Assembly (NCBI GenBank): GCA_022606425.2
Contig: JAHDVF020000993.1
Coordinates: 372,001-436,000 of the forward strand
Reading direction: 5' to 3'
Source of the DNA: Lepidostoma basale
Taxonomy: Eukaryota > Arthropoda > Insecta > Trichoptera > Lepidostomatidae
Length of the DNA stretch: 64,000 nt
Part shown: positions 33,215-44,094 of the stretch, in pieces
Layout of the letters: every line of letters starts with the position of its first letter
How positions within the stretch are numbered: the first letter of the stretch is position 1
The notes under the pieces: generated by a model
What the model was told of the DNA's origin: nothing
The model's input: the letters and a program-made list of their open reading frames with translations, nothing else
Database searches by the model: none
Made by a program: the position numbers and the translations under genes

Positions 33215-33540
33215 TAGATTATTCGTGATAATATTTTAATTACGTTTACTTATTATTGGACTGCAAAACTGCACAAAATAATTGTAAAATATCCAATTAT
33301 TGTGGTATTTAGGTGATGAAGTTTGTTTTAAAAATGTACTTAGTATAGGTACATTCTCATCAAATAATATATATAACTTATTATCCTTAAGATACATTTA
33401 AAGATTTTTGCTTCAAAACCTTTTTATCATAATGAAAACACTGTTTGTACTACTAATCTATGTAATTGTCTTTGTGCATATCTAAACCCTCTTTTTAAGG
33501 CAAACTTATCAAACAGATTAATAAGAAGTATTTAGTTAAG
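33215..33540. other. AT-rich spacer
   Basis: Nothing recognised. Confidence 0.4.
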
Positions 33541-33542
33541 AA

Positions 33543-33745
33543 GGGTTCGATTTCCGGAGATGGCAGTGTGATTGTCACACTGTCTTTGGTCTGGTGTAGA
33601 ATTCACGTGACAGTAAAATGGCGATAGATTGCCTACCTATCACATGTCACGAGAATCAATATAATAGCTAAAAAATAAAACTGTATACAGTAATTGGGTC
33701 CAAACGACCTGTTGTGTACATAAAAAAATTAAATTAAATTAAAAA
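33543..33745 (+). mobile_element. tRNA-derived SINE, 5'-truncated
   Basis: Starts at the B box (GGTTCGATTTCC), continues with tgtctttggtctggtgtaga, acgtgacagtaaaatggcg and cacatgtcacgagaatca, and ends in a ttaaattaaatt tail. Confidence 0.75.
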
Positions 33746-33749
33746 ATAA

Positions 33750-33840
33750 GAATTTAAAAATATTATTTTCTTATTTCAAAGTATGAGCTTTCAAGTATTT
33801 AAAAACATTTTTTTCTTATTTCAAAGTATGAGCTTTCAAG
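33750..33840 (+). repeat. 45-bp tandem repeat, two units
   Basis: ttcaaagtatgagctttcaa occurs at about 33776 and 33821. Confidence 0.75.
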
Positions 33841-33844
33841 TGAA

Positions 33845-34305
33845 AAGCAGTTTTCGAAAGATTTCAATGAAAGAATTCAGGCTGGTGTTTTCTTTGACTG
33901 CATTTATTCTAATAACCAAAACAAAGTTTGAACCATGTTTGCGAATGTTAGGTATTTCCTAATGAATTTAGTATTATACAGGCAAAGTCTCTGAAAAGGC
34001 AAAGTCGTGTTAGGTGTGCGAATATAAAGTAGTTATAATTTAGGCAGAATTTACTTACAAAATTATATAACTAGCGAATGCTCGAAATAAATGGGTTAGA
34101 AATACTCGATTTTCACACGATTGTAGGGATTAGAACACATTCACATACACGAAATGCGGAGCACTGTAAATTTAATGATAATAAAAATGTCTAAATAATA
34201 TACATACTCGTACTCATAAATTTAGGTTTATTCCATATTTTCTTTAGTTTCGACCGGCTTCGGTAGCTAGCTGTCTTCGTCCGTATATTGTAAATATATT
34301 GAATA
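33845..34305. other. AT-rich spacer
   Basis: Contains tttcgaccggcttcgg near 34247, similar to the outer motif of TIR-9/10 elements. Otherwise nothing recognised. Confidence 0.4.
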
Positions 34306-34402
34306 ATTAATCTGCATTAAAACGCAAATTTTCTAGAAGTTTGGTTATATTTTATTTACATCACATGTTTCGCCTAGCTAAGGTATTAACAAATATGCCG
34401 AG
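34306..34402 (+). repeat. MITE-1 left half
   Basis: attaaaacgcaaattttcta, then catgtttcgcctagctaagg. Confidence 0.6.
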
Positions 34403-34494
34403 AATCAAAAGAGTGGCTCTTTGTTTATATACGCGATGAATGGGAGCACAATAAGGCACTTGAGTTGGATAATTTAATTGTTAAAAAAACTAAT

Positions 34495-34850
34495 CTACTA
34501 ACCAACACGCCGTCTCCCCGAAGTGGTCGGCAGAAAGAATGGACTGCCACATTTTTCTTTCCTGACATACTTCTCTCGCTTTCTGAAACATTTATACATT
34601 TTTCATGCACGCACGTCTATTTCTCCGACTCCTCACGTGGCCAACATTCAATATTTGCTTAACCATCAAAATATTCTTTTCATTATTTTGTTCATAACAC
34701 CATCATTTGCACCGCATTCACATTTTTTATATTTTCATTCGACACTCTATCATACACAGATTTTTCACACCTTTGTTTGGAATCCGTCATTTTTACTGCA
34801 TTTATTTTACTATCATCATTATTTTGACAGTTCCGTGTTCCACTTCCATA
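34495..34850 (-). pseudogene. LINE-A 3' end, degenerate
   Basis: The minus strand carries the end motif (plus-strand view: cgccgtctccccgaagtggt). The FGHMERM region is deleted, and a remnant of the GSEAWNW region lies near 34820. No long frame survives. Confidence 0.65.
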
Positions 34851-34859
34851 CATATATTA

Positions 34860-35650
34860 ATAATACACAATTATTTAATGTGCAGTTTGACATTGAATAA
34901 AATATCAGTTGAAACTTTGGTTTATCTGTAAACTCGTGGCATAAAGTTTTGTTATTACATTTATAAGTTTAAGCATTCTAATCAAAATAATTACTTTCAA
35001 CTATTTACGTTTAGATTGCGCAGTATTTTTTTTTTATAACCTTACTCGCATGTGCCTTAGCAGAGCTTCTTATTTTTCTTCAATTGAGAATAAAGCGTTC
35101 ACTAATCGTCTCGTTCCAGCGTTGAAAAATGCGAGATTCGAGAATGTTTGAAACCTAAGCGAAAGGTTGATACTATTTTAGAGCGAGGAGGGTGCTCATG
35201 GAAAGTGCCTTTGTGATAAGAAAAGCTAACGAAAGGCTAACGAATCGTAGCATGACAATAGAACGTTATCCGTTATTGTTCGGAGGGAAATTATTAGCTG
35301 AAGAGATGTATGTATATTCGTGAGGTGGATAATGCGGAGTGCGGGGTAGACGGGAAGTACTCTGACTGCGCTGAAATTTATTTCTCGTTTTCTTATCTAA
35401 AAACAATAAATTAATCAAGAAACCCTCCGTGCTCGTCTAATTATGGAAGACTCCGGCTATTATCATGTTTCTTTGTTACTTAAATTATGGTTGCTTTAAA
35501 TTAAATTTTACCTTCTCTTCCTAGATATCGGGATGGAGCAGGTTAGAACCGTTTAATGCGGTAACTACTGTCATGCTTACTTTTGTACGTTTTATTTTGA
35601 TTTGTACGTGAGGTAACCTGCGCATTATTTCACTCAAACTTGAATAAAAA
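34860..35650. other. Single-copy spacer with moderate GC
   Basis: 35050-35460 is less AT-rich and matches no repeat in the window. No ORF longer than about 40 codons noticed; splice pairs unconvincing. Confidence 0.35.
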
Positions 35651-35652
35651 TG

Positions 35653-36066
35653 TTTTCCATTGTTTTGGCCGAAACACTATGATACTTCAACATTATTATT
35701 GTTAAAATTTAAAACACTATTATATATCATAATTTAGTTTTATTTACTGAGTGAAAATGAATTAAATCTCTGATTACGTTAATATCAAGACTAATTCTTC
35801 ATCGCCACCTGCTCAATCCACGATAAAATGTGAACACATAACATGGATCAATAATGAAATCAAACAGTGTTTTCAACAATTTTCGACACTACTTTACATA
35901 TCTTTATTGTGATTAGCATGTAGTTCACACAATTCACAATGGATTGATTTCGACGACGGTGTATATTGTAACACCTGATGATGCCAACATCGGCTGGCGA
36001 AACAGCTGTCGCGACACTCGGTAAATAAAAATAAATTGTGAAATATAACAGTGTTTTTCAAATGTT
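35653..36066. mobile_element. MITE-2, extended copy
   Basis: Starts with ttttggccgaaacactatga and ends with gaaacagctgtcgcgacact and a tataacagtg block. About 200 bp of unrelated sequence separates the parts. Confidence 0.65.
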
Positions 36067-36084
36067 TTCACTTAATTTGTGTTG

Positions 36085-36200
36085 TGACATTATTTAATAT
36101 AATATTAATATACTTGTAAATTTGTATTTCAACCATTTTTTTATTTACTACAACTAACCAGTTTTGCTACCGCCGTAGCTTCGTCAGGTTACAAAAGCTA
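36085..36200. repeat. TIR-9 single arm
   Basis: The taaccagttttgctaccgcc...agcttcgtcagg block matches the left arm of the element at 61918-62575. Confidence 0.6.
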
Positions 36201-36274
36201 CTGTAAAAAAATATTTCTCTAATCTTTTTTTACAATAATCTTTATAAATCAATTTAAAAAAAATATTTTTTAAA

Positions 36275-36720
36275 TTAAATAGTCTATTGTTTTGTCCGAA
36301 ACACTACGATACTTCAGAATCATTAACTGTTCATTTATATATCTCTGTTTATATAAATCACAATTTATGTTTTTTTATCTTTCGCGACAGCTGTTTTAAC
36401 AGATTTCGCATACTTAATTTAAACTATGACTAATCAGACTTATGAGTTTTTTGCCCTATAAAAAGTAACTAAGCTTTCTTTTAATTTTTTATTATTAGGT
36501 ACCTAACTCAACTCCAACAAGAACATTAAAATTATATAAATATTATATTATTCTAATAGACATATGAACAAATACACATAAAGGCTCAAAGAATCGCGAA
36601 AATTAATTTTAACAGTTGATAAATTATTGTTACACCTGATGATGTCAACAAAAACTGACGAAACAGCTGTCGCGAATAAAAAAAAAAAAAGGTGATGTAT
36701 AAACAGAGTTTTATGGTTTA
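36275..36720. mobile_element. MITE-2, extended copy
   Basis: tgttttgtccgaaacactac at the left, ctttcgcgacagctgttt inside, and acctgatgatgtcaacaaaa with gaaacagctgtcgcgaat at the right. Confidence 0.6.
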
Positions 36721-37024
36721 ACAGTTATTTTCTTATTTTTTAAACATCACAATTTAATAAAAATAACCATAAAAAGAATTAATTTAGTTTCCAATTATGA
36801 AAATTGATTCCAATTATAACATAGATTTTTAAAATGAGTGATAACCATTTTCGCTTTGTTGGGGTAGTAATACAACAATAATTTAAAGCTCGGTCAAAAT
36901 TAAAACAGGATTATCTAAAATAAAACTGTCTTTAATAATAAAGCCTTTTTTCATTATAACCTAAACTTGAAGGTCTAATACATTGTTGTGGTATTTTTTG
37001 TTCTCCTCACTAAAACAACAATAA

Positions 37025-37260
37025 ATGCTGTTTTTCCGGAGGTGAAGGCAGATAGAATGGACCGCCTTACTACTCGATCCTGACACACCTCTATAGCTTC
37101 ATTCACATTCATACAGCGTGCCATACAAGCATTTCGATTCATTCGACTACTTACATGCCCGACTTTTAAAATTTGATTTATTTGGCCAATCCAAGTTTTC
37201 CTCGGTCTTTCACGACTCCGTACTCCTTTCTTATCGTTAACGTATACCCCCTTTCAATCT
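37025..37260 (-). pseudogene. LINE-A 3' end, degenerate
   Basis: The minus strand retains the RPRKTWI-like and CQDRVVRRSIL-like regions with frameshifts. The end is tccggaggtgaaggcagata in plus view. Confidence 0.65.
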
Positions 37261-37261
37261 G

Positions 37262-37535
37262 AACTATGTTTTGTATAAACAGTAAATAATTGAAATATCA
37301 AAAGAAAATGAATATAAAATTATGTGTTATGTTGCGAAGAAAAGATTTTCTACCCTTTAAAAACTTGGTTCACTGTACAATCGTCAGTAAAAACTTTTAA
37401 TGTTAAACATTTTTTTCACACACATTAAAAATTTCACAATTAACAACACCATTCTATTCCTCTTTTGTTTTCTTTACTATTTACGAACAATAATAGTCAG
37501 CACAAAATTAAAAATAAACTTACTTTAGATAATCT
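37262..37535. other. AT-rich spacer
   Basis: Nothing recognised. Confidence 0.4.
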
Positions 37536-37757
37536 TAAGGCGTTAACACTGTGGAATTCTATAATAACGAATTTTTATGAATTAAAACACTGTTTTTACA
37601 TTTTTGAGTTTATTTTTCTTGGCATGTTTCGAAGGCTTACATTTTCATAATCGGGAGAATGATGTAAACTCGAAAAAAGTTTATTAACATGACGAGAAAA
37701 ATAATCTCAAAAGTGGAAAGAACGGTGTTTTAATTCATAAAAATTCGTAAAAATTTT
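37536..37757. mobile_element. MITE-3 hairpin
   Basis: Arms aacgaatttttatgaattaa/ttaattcataaaaattcgt, plus gagtttatttttctt/gagaaaaataatctc. The outer phrase gttaacactgtggaattc recurs at 47590. Confidence 0.75.
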
Positions 37758-37759
37758 CT

Positions 37760-38115
37760 AGATACGTTCTCGGGCATGTGCATCGTAGGCATTTCGAAAC
37801 ACTTTCGGAGAGAATTGAAGTATTCCTCTTTCGCTCTCTTGTATTCATAATATTCTCGTACTATTTGTTGACAACATCTTGGACAGTTTCTCTTTTTATT
37901 ATGATATGTGACCATTACAATTTTATTATATAAAAATATTTTGTACTATTACCATTTCGTATTTTTTTTTGTAAATATTCGGCGCCCTTTGCTGTTTTCA
38001 GCGGGGAGGATTTCCCGCCAAGGATGAATCTCCTTCATTAGCGTAGATTGAGTAGGAGGCTACCGAGTATACACACAATCATTAATTGAAATATAGTTCG
38101 TGTTAAGTGAAAAGC
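37760..38115. other. Spacer, GC-richer at its end
   Basis: 37980-38070 is GC-richer and single-copy. No gene seen. Confidence 0.35.
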
Positions 38116-38280
38116 TTACGGAGTTGGCTCCCTTCCAAGATGGCGGTTCTGCTGAGTCGTGCTCGGCTCGGGCAACAAAACAACGGTGACGTCACGGGCA
38201 CCGCGGAGGAGCGGAATGAGAATGACAAGGAACGATATTATAATGGAAACTTCGGTGCAAACTAGAAGGCTGACGCGATG
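38116..38280 (+). promoter_or_regulatory. CpG-rich island with Pho/YY1-like and CRE-like sites
   Basis: Contains CCAAGATGGCGG (38135-38146), the core of Pho/YY1 sites often near animal start sites, and a perfect TGACGTCA (38187-38194). A 41-codon plus-strand ORF starts within the first motif (ATG at 38140; MAVLLSRARLGQQNNGDV, stop at 38263) in a fair Kozak context. A longer minus-strand frame (38116-38499) also crosses the island but runs into a MITE. It could be a promoter or first exon, or neither. Inference only. Confidence 0.3.
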
Positions 38281-38505
38281 TTCTGTTCCCAAGTTTGTCT
38301 CTGAATAGATGTTTTTTTTTCTTCTTCGTATAAAAATCGTTCTTAGGTATAACCTATACGCTGGAGATACGTCAGCAAAAACTGACCTGAATTTCGAAAT
38401 ACGCCCTTTAGCAAATACTTGCGTATGAAGAAAATCCGCTAATGTAATTATTAATATATATTTATTTATTGTTTCTTGAGCAAAAATGTGAAATTTCATA
38501 TTAAA

Positions 38506-38640
38506 GTCTGTTTTCTAGAAGTTTTACTTATATTTTATGCGAATCACATGACATTACAAATCTCATATCACCTTACATAGGCGAAACATGTCACTCATAT
38601 TAAATATAATAAATCTTCTTGAAAACAGTTTTCATTCATA
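38506..38640. mobile_element. MITE-1, first of a close pair
   Basis: gtctgttttctagaagtttt on the left and cttgaaaacagttttcattc on the right. The loop is shortened. Confidence 0.7.
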
Positions 38641-38687
38641 TATAGAAGTATATCTTATTTTAAACAATGATGTAAAACTACATATTA

Positions 38688-38891
38688 AACAATTAATATG
38701 AATGAAAACGTCTGTTTTCTCAAAGTTTTATTATATTTGATGGGAGTGACATGTTTTGGCATTCTAAAGAATTATCAAATGTAGCGAAAAATCAACATTA
38801 ACTCGTGTTTGATAATTTCTTGGACGGGCGAAACATGTCATTCGCATAAAATATAATAAAACTTCTAGAAAACAGACGTTTTCATTTGTCG
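38688..38891. mobile_element. MITE-1, second of the pair
   Basis: atatgaatgaaaacgtctgt on the left and aacagacgttttcatttgt on the right. The loop carries a reversed pair of atgtttt/cgaaacatg phrases. Confidence 0.85.
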
Positions 38892-38905
38892 TTACCAGAC
38901 GTTTT

Positions 38906-39160
38906 CAAAATGAAGTCAAGGTTTTGTTGGTTTCGGGTGTCCATCTTGGAAAAAAAGGTTCCATCTGAAGCAGATGAAACTCTTTTACCGAGAAGCGCGA
39001 ATGATCAGATGGAACCTGATTCTTTTTGTAACATCAAAATGACGATACTATTACATGTTATTTTTAATTGTACTTATAGATAAGGTGAGTAAGAACCCTT
39101 TTCACGAAAAAAATCCAAATATGAAATTTTGTTAGTTGGAACCCTCTTACTCTCTGGTGA
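38906..39160. repeat. TIR-6, left end missing
   Basis: Matches 17590-17911 (aaaatgaagtcaa, gatcagatggaac, aacatcaaaatgacgatact) and ends in the TIR gttggaaccctcttactctc. Its left end is lost at the MITE-1 junction. Confidence 0.75.
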
Positions 39161-39161
39161 A

Positions 39162-39408
39162 GTTGTATTAATTCGATTGCAGTAACATTTATCAAAACTC
39201 AACAAGAATTAAAAAAAAAAGCTACCGGCATACGAGAACACCAAACTTTTGAAGGATGTAAATGTTCATTTTGATTTATCTCATATATATCCGATAGAAG
39301 ATTAATACACGAATAGTTAAATAACATGTTTTTTTGTTGTTGTTCAAACAATGGATAATAATTCTATTCAATTAAACATGACAGTCCAAGTTTTTTTTTT
39401 ACATTTGT
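39162..39408. other. AT-rich spacer
   Basis: Ends in aaccattattgttt, the left target repeat of the next LINE. Confidence 0.45.
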
Positions 39409-39422
39409 AACCATTATTGTTT

Positions 39423-39854
39423 GGAGCCGACGAAAATCATGACGTACGGAGCTGAGACGTGGACATTGACAAAAGGTCTAGTCTACAGATTCAAGGTTGC
39501 CCAGCGCGCCATGGAAAGAGCCATGCTTGGAATAACTTTGAGGGACAGATTTAGAAACGAATTTATTCGACAACAAACCAAGGTGACTGAGGTGGCTCTA
39601 CGGATAGGCGGGCTGAAGTGGTGGTGGGCTGGCCATATCTGTCGGAGAACCGACAGCCGATTGGGAAGACGGGTTCTGGAGTGGAGACCGCGTACAGGAT
39701 TCCGTAGAGTTGGACCTCCCCCTGCCCGCTGAACCGACGATCTGAAGAGGATTGCTGGACATGGATGGATGGGAGCGGCAATGGATAGGGGGCGGTAGCG
39801 GGCTTTGGGAGAGGCCTACATTCAGCAGTGGATGACAGACGGCTGATGATGATG
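39423..39854 (+). pseudogene. 5'-truncated copy of the intact RTE-like LINE
   Basis: From about 39437 it is nearly identical to the last 400 bp of the 26-29 kb element (YGAETWTLTKGLVYRFKV onward). Differences include WRW to WWW, W to L before GRRVLEW, a stop for W in PPARW (39730-39732) and a second stop near the end. Tail is (GAT)n. Flanks aaccattattgttt (39409-39422) and aaccattatagttt (39855-39868) form a 14-bp duplication with one mismatch. Cannot encode an active enzyme. Confidence 0.9.
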
Positions 39855-39869
39855 AACCATTATAGTTTA

Positions 39870-41015
39870 TGAATATAAATTCAGAGAATAGTAATTTACT
39901 GACTGAAATTTCAATTAATACAGCTGTTAAATATTGATGTCTGAAAGTGTTCGATGTTCAAATATGTGTCAACGTATAATTTGTCACGTATATCAGAATG
40001 ATCAGATTCAAATGTTAACCTTATTAAATCGGTAAAATTTACATGAATTAATCAAAACGAGGCCGTTCTGCTAATCGGGTTGTGAGTCTGAATTTATTAT
40101 TCAACAACTGGGACCAGCCGTGCATTCATTAAGGGGATAACTGCGATGATTATTCTCATGTATAGAGAGAACCTATTCATAGCCCATTGTCAAAAATACT
40201 GACATTAAAAAAGAACTTTGGAAAATATACCATCAATTCATGGTCGGAGAGTTTGAGTATATTCTTAGAACAGGTCGGATCTCTCTTCACTCGAGCAGAT
40301 TAACAACAATTGTTTAATATGGATGGAAACGTTCAGAAGTCGTTTGTTCGTTTTTTTTTAATATTCAATGTGAGTGCCAAGTTTTGCCTCCCTTCAGCAT
40401 TATCAAGAGAGGCGATAATCAATTGCGTTATCGTTAATGTAACCATGATAGTAGAGCAGAATTGTGTAATTAAGATAATAAATGTAACTCAATATTATAT
40501 ATTGTTATAATATAAATGGGTTGGAAAAATATTACAAAATGTTATAATATTTCTTGAGAAATACAATGTGACTACTTATAGATATTGTTTCCATCCTAGG
40601 TTCTCAAAGTGGGCGATAACGCCCCCTTGTCGGTGTTTGAGACTTTCAGAGGGGCAGTAGAAGACCCAGAAAAAATAGAGAATGTGGGCAGATAAAAAAA
40701 TATAGTCTAAAAAAACAAAAAAAAAACACCCTAATCATTTCTTCCTTGTCTTCGATCGGTATTCTACCATATTATGTCGTTTACAGATACATAAAATATT
40801 TAATAATATTTTAAAATTCACCTATGTGTTTCTAAATATTTGGAATAACTTTTATGGGAGGGGTTCGTTGAACGTTTAACGGAAACCAATGATTTACATA
40901 GTTAAGGAATACTATATAATAATGAGTTAGCAAATTAAATTTGTCACTACCATAAAATTATATAATAAAAATTATATAAAACTTACTTCATTTGAACAGT
41001 TCTAGACTCTGATGA
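39870..41015. other. Spacer, with single-copy patch and a degenerate MITE-1
   Basis: 40050-40290 is less AT-rich and single-copy. 40316-40430 looks like a decayed MITE-1 (atggatggaaacgttcagaa, gagtgccaagttttgcct). No gene seen. Confidence 0.35.
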
Positions 41016-41017
41016 TT

Positions 41018-41350
41018 TTATTCCAAGCTTCTCGATTGTGTGCCTTTTGCTCCCAGCATTCGGTATCGCCCAACGCAGCCAGATCTGCCAGAATAGTATC
41101 TATTAGACGCTGTTTAGGTCTTCCTAGAGTTTTACGGCGGCTGGTCTTGACACGTTTACGGCCTTGATTTGTCTGGTCTTTCCGTAGTACCTGTCAAATC
41201 CATTCTAGGGCATACTTACGCAATCCGAACTTACTCAATCCATGCCAGGCGACCGGGTTTCACAGTGCTCGTTACAAAGGGCTGGTTCATCACTTGCACG
41301 AGTATCTTGGTTACTCCTTTGCCTCCAAGTTCCCGCTGCAACATCAGATT
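41018..41350 (-). pseudogene. LINE C-terminal relic (GRPKQR type)
   Basis: The minus strand reads KILVQVMNQPFVTSTVKPGR, LAWIE, then stops and a frame change, then RKTLGRPKQRLIDTILADLA and KAHNREAWN. The GRPKxR...REAWN ending is typical of LINE C-terminal tails. The upstream open block (41231-41365) could be read as an exon because acceptor- and donor-like signals flank it, but the adjoining LINE tail makes a LINE relic more likely. Confidence 0.5.
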
Positions 41351-41415
41351 TGCAACTGCAACAACACATAAAACAGTCATAATCAATACATATTTATGTA
41401 CTTTTATTTCAAGGA

Positions 41416-41705
41416 TTAATTGTATCTCAATAGAGACGAAGATGCAAATTGGAAACAGAATATGGTGATCGAGGTGTTTAAAGGACTTATTACTTGTCAT
41501 TGGTTGGGTTAAGCGCACGCTTTATGTAATACAATATTCCCCATTCCAACTTTTCTTACGACCACCATGTCTGACAAATTTTTGGAAGTTGTATATATTT
41601 TAATATGTAACACCAAACTTCACATGTTAGTTTCAATCGCTAGTGTGTAACTAGCGCCATCTATGAAGATTGGATTTAAGCATTAAGCAGAAGTTCTTTT
41701 CATTA
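41416..41705. repeat. TIR-5, left part
   Basis: Starts ttgtatctcaatagagacga, continues with ggttgggttaagcgcacgct and ttccccattcc. The right terminus was not seen. Confidence 0.65.
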
Positions 41706-41904
41706 ACGCAATGTGAAAGGCTACTTTAAATTCACCTGCTCTTCTAGATCCGACAGATTTCAATAGTTCGCTGTCACGTTGATGACGTTTGAAGAAGAAG
41801 TTTATTTTTATTTTTATTAAGTTTCAAATTCTTGTAACATATTTTCGGGTTCTCGGGATACAACTTGGTCATTTTTGATGTGCTTTTAAACTTTAAAACT
41901 GTAT

Positions 41905-42086
41905 AGTCATTGATTCTCGTAGCCACTGATGACATGTGATAGGTATCGAGTCTATCGCCATTTTTATTGTCTCGTAAGTTCTACGTGATCAAAGAGAGCG
42001 TGGTTGTTTTCACTTTTCCATCACCGGAAATCAAACCTGGGATTTCGGTGTGACAATCAAAGCTGTTGCCACTCTTCCACGTTGGA
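41905..42086 (-). mobile_element. tRNA-derived SINE, minus strand
   Basis: In plus view: gacatgtgataggtatcga, a short body, then the reversed B box (gaaatcaaacc) and reversed A-box-like head (gttgccactctt). Confidence 0.7.
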
Positions 42087-42163
42087 CATTTGTATAAATA
42101 TATCATTTGTAAATAAATTATTTGACAGTTTGTAATATAAGTGTGAACGAATAGAACTTGTAA

Positions 42164-42800
42164 CAGGTGAGGGAATATGTGTATTTAGGTAGCAAGTTCA
42201 CAGCAGATGGCCGAACGGATAGTGACGTCAAAAGAAGGGTTGGTGCGGGTAACAAAGTGAATGGAGCTTTAAAAATAGTTATTGGTAACAAGATTTATCA
42301 ATGAAAGCGAAAACGGCTGTTCACAATGGAGTTCTGGTCCCAACCCTAATGTATGGAAGCGAAGCATCAAATTGGCAGAAGAAGGATGTGAGCAGAATAA
42401 ATGTGGTAGAGATGAGGTCCCTAAGTTGTATGTGTGGTAGAACGATATACGACAGAATCTCAAATCCTGAAATAAGAAAGGAATGTAGAGCGGAAGAAGG
42501 TATTATGAACAAAATTATGAAAGGATCGCTGCGTTGGTTCGGACATATGGAACGCATGGATGGAGAAATAATGGTTCAGAAAGTATACGTTAATGATATA
42601 AATGGGGTACGGAGTCGAGGCAGAACGAGAAAAACATGGCATGACCAAATTAATCAAATTTTAAAAGTTGGTCATTTTATAAGTCGGAGGAATCGACGTG
42701 CGTGTATGACTCGTTGTATGAATGTGGAGGAATCTAGAGAGGTTTGCCAGGATAGAGTTGTGTGGCGGTTCATTCTCTCTGCGTGATGGTTTGTATTTGT
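42164..42800 (+). pseudogene. LINE-A 3' end, longest copy
   Basis: Begins with REYVYLGSKFTADGRTDSDV and KRRVGAGNKVNGALK. A one-base deletion near 42290 shifts the frame, which is then open at 42301-42786 (161 codons): YGSEASNWQKKD, GSLRWFGHMERMDGEIMV, RKTWHDQINQILKVG, CQDRVVWRFILSA. The usual YPCGETA ending is deleted, and the tail is tttgtatttgtattg. It is the best reference for the family in this window. Confidence 0.85.
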
Positions 42801-42804
42801 ATTG

Positions 42805-43240
42805 TATTGTAAATTTGAAATACCATCGAACCCGTAAATTCTTGCTGGTTCTGGATACTACGGATCGCTGTGTAAACTGTGAGAACGCTTGTCTCTCTAC
42901 GGCGTAGCTCGGGCCCGACAGTCGGTGACACGTGCCCTCTAAAGTAACAATCACAGGAGCGGGCGGCCTAAACTGAATCAACATTTCTGAGTACTTACAG
43001 CTCGCCCGGCTTCACCGCCACGACCACGCGTCGTGACGTGTACCGGGCCGTCGCGTCGGCTGTCCCGCTCTGACAAATGGGATCCGTGGTCGCAGATTAG
43101 CATAACAGAAACAGAACGTAATGGTGTTCTAGAACAGATTTGAATACCGTTCGTTTGAAGTTGCCCAAACGTATCTACGAATTTATCTTTGTACAAACCA
43201 GACGATCTGCAGATTATGCATTTTATACATAACATTATAA
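42805..43240. other. CpG-rich single-copy island
   Basis: 42860-43100 is the most GC- and CpG-rich stretch outside the mobile elements and matches no repeat. It contains the candidate exon described next. Confidence 0.5.
43000..43070 (-). CDS. Candidate host exon (71 nt), minus strand
   Basis: On the minus strand an acceptor cccatttgtcag ends just before the block. A CTAAT branch-point-like motif lies about 30 nt further upstream, and the donor GTAAGT begins at 42998 (one base of uncertainty at the junction). Reading in the phase that follows the candidate exon at 58761-58850 gives SGTADATARYTSRRVVVAV and KPGE without a stop. A second frame is also open. Product not recognised. It may be coincidence in GC-rich DNA; transcript evidence would decide. 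Confidence 0.3.
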
Positions 43241-43250
43241 ATAACGAAAG

Positions 43251-43400
43251 ACGGCCTTAGTGGCAGAGTTGTAACTAGCTATGGCTGCCACACCATATGT
43301 CCCGGGTTCGATTCCCGGTGACGACAGTGTGAAAAAAATATGCTTTCTTTGGTCTGGTAGAATTGATGTGACTATAAAAATGGCAAGTTATTATTGGAAA
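43251..43400 (+). mobile_element. tRNA-derived SINE with perfect B box
   Basis: A tRNA-like head at 43251-43325: cggccttagtggcagag as A box, GGTTCGATTCC (43305-43315) as B box. The family body follows (tttggtctggtagaattg, gtgac, aaaaatggc). The head lacks a clean acceptor stem, so I read it as a SINE rather than a tRNA gene. Confidence 0.8.
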
Positions 43401-43612
43401 TTTGATTGCATTTTCTCTTACCTACATCAAAGTTTCAGTCAGGTTTATACTCGTATATGAAATGATAATGGTGAGGGTTATCTATAATGATTATATATTA
43501 TAGTAAGTTAAGGTGATTCTTAATGTATACTTTTTTCCTAAACGAAATTATTTTTGAAAAAATATAACTGCACTACGTATTTTTACAACACTTTATTACG
43601 GTAGTAATTAAC

Positions 43613-43795
43613 CAAAACGATGTTTTTTTAAACTTCTTCCACATTGGTCTTTATTTCGACAGCGACCGGTTTCGCCAGGATCGCTGGTATTGACAGACTG
43701 GTGACGACCAGCCTATCGATGCCAGCGAGCCTGAGGAAACCGGTTGCTGTCAAAATAAAGACAAATGTGGAAGTAGTTATAAAAAACATCGTTTT
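43613..43795. mobile_element. Hairpin element TIR-10
   Basis: Left arm cttccacattggtctttatt and cgaccggtttcg; right arm gaaaccggttgctgtc and aataaagacaaatgtggaag. Ends aaacgatg/catcgttt. Confidence 0.8.
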
Positions 43796-43861
43796 ATTGA
43801 ATTATTATTTAAAATGAAATTCCATTAAGAGTTTTCAGTTAAATCATTTGATTGACCTTAT

Positions 43862-44085
43862 TACAGTTTTCACAGACGTTAACATGTTTCGGTTATGATA
43901 CAACCTTTTTCGGTTTACATTTTTTTTAAAACTTCCTAACGTTAAAATTTTGTATCTTGACAAAGGTTGTGTCATAACCGAAACATACTTGTGAAAAACG
44001 TAATTAAAAAGTGTGATACAAAGTGCAGTTATATTTATTCAAATATGAATCCACAACACAAAGTGAAGGAGAAAATAGAATAAAT
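43862..44085. mobile_element. Hairpin element related to MITE-4
   Basis: Left catgtttcggttatgataca, right tgtcataaccgaaacatac. It ends in the MITE-4 terminal phrase atccacaacacaaagtgaag. Confidence 0.7.
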
Positions 44086-44094
44086 TATTTTTAG

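Noticed and set aside
38116..38499. 127-codon minus-strand frame as a gene
   Set aside because: Its start lies in MITE-1 flank sequence and its end in the CpG island; no domain or splice support.
41231..41365. Host exon on the minus strand
   Set aside because: Splice-like signals flank it, but it runs into a LINE C-terminal tail (GRPKQR...REAWN), which explains it better.
43251..43325. tRNA gene
   Set aside because: A and B boxes are present, but the flanks do not form an acceptor stem and the same head recurs with a SINE body elsewhere.
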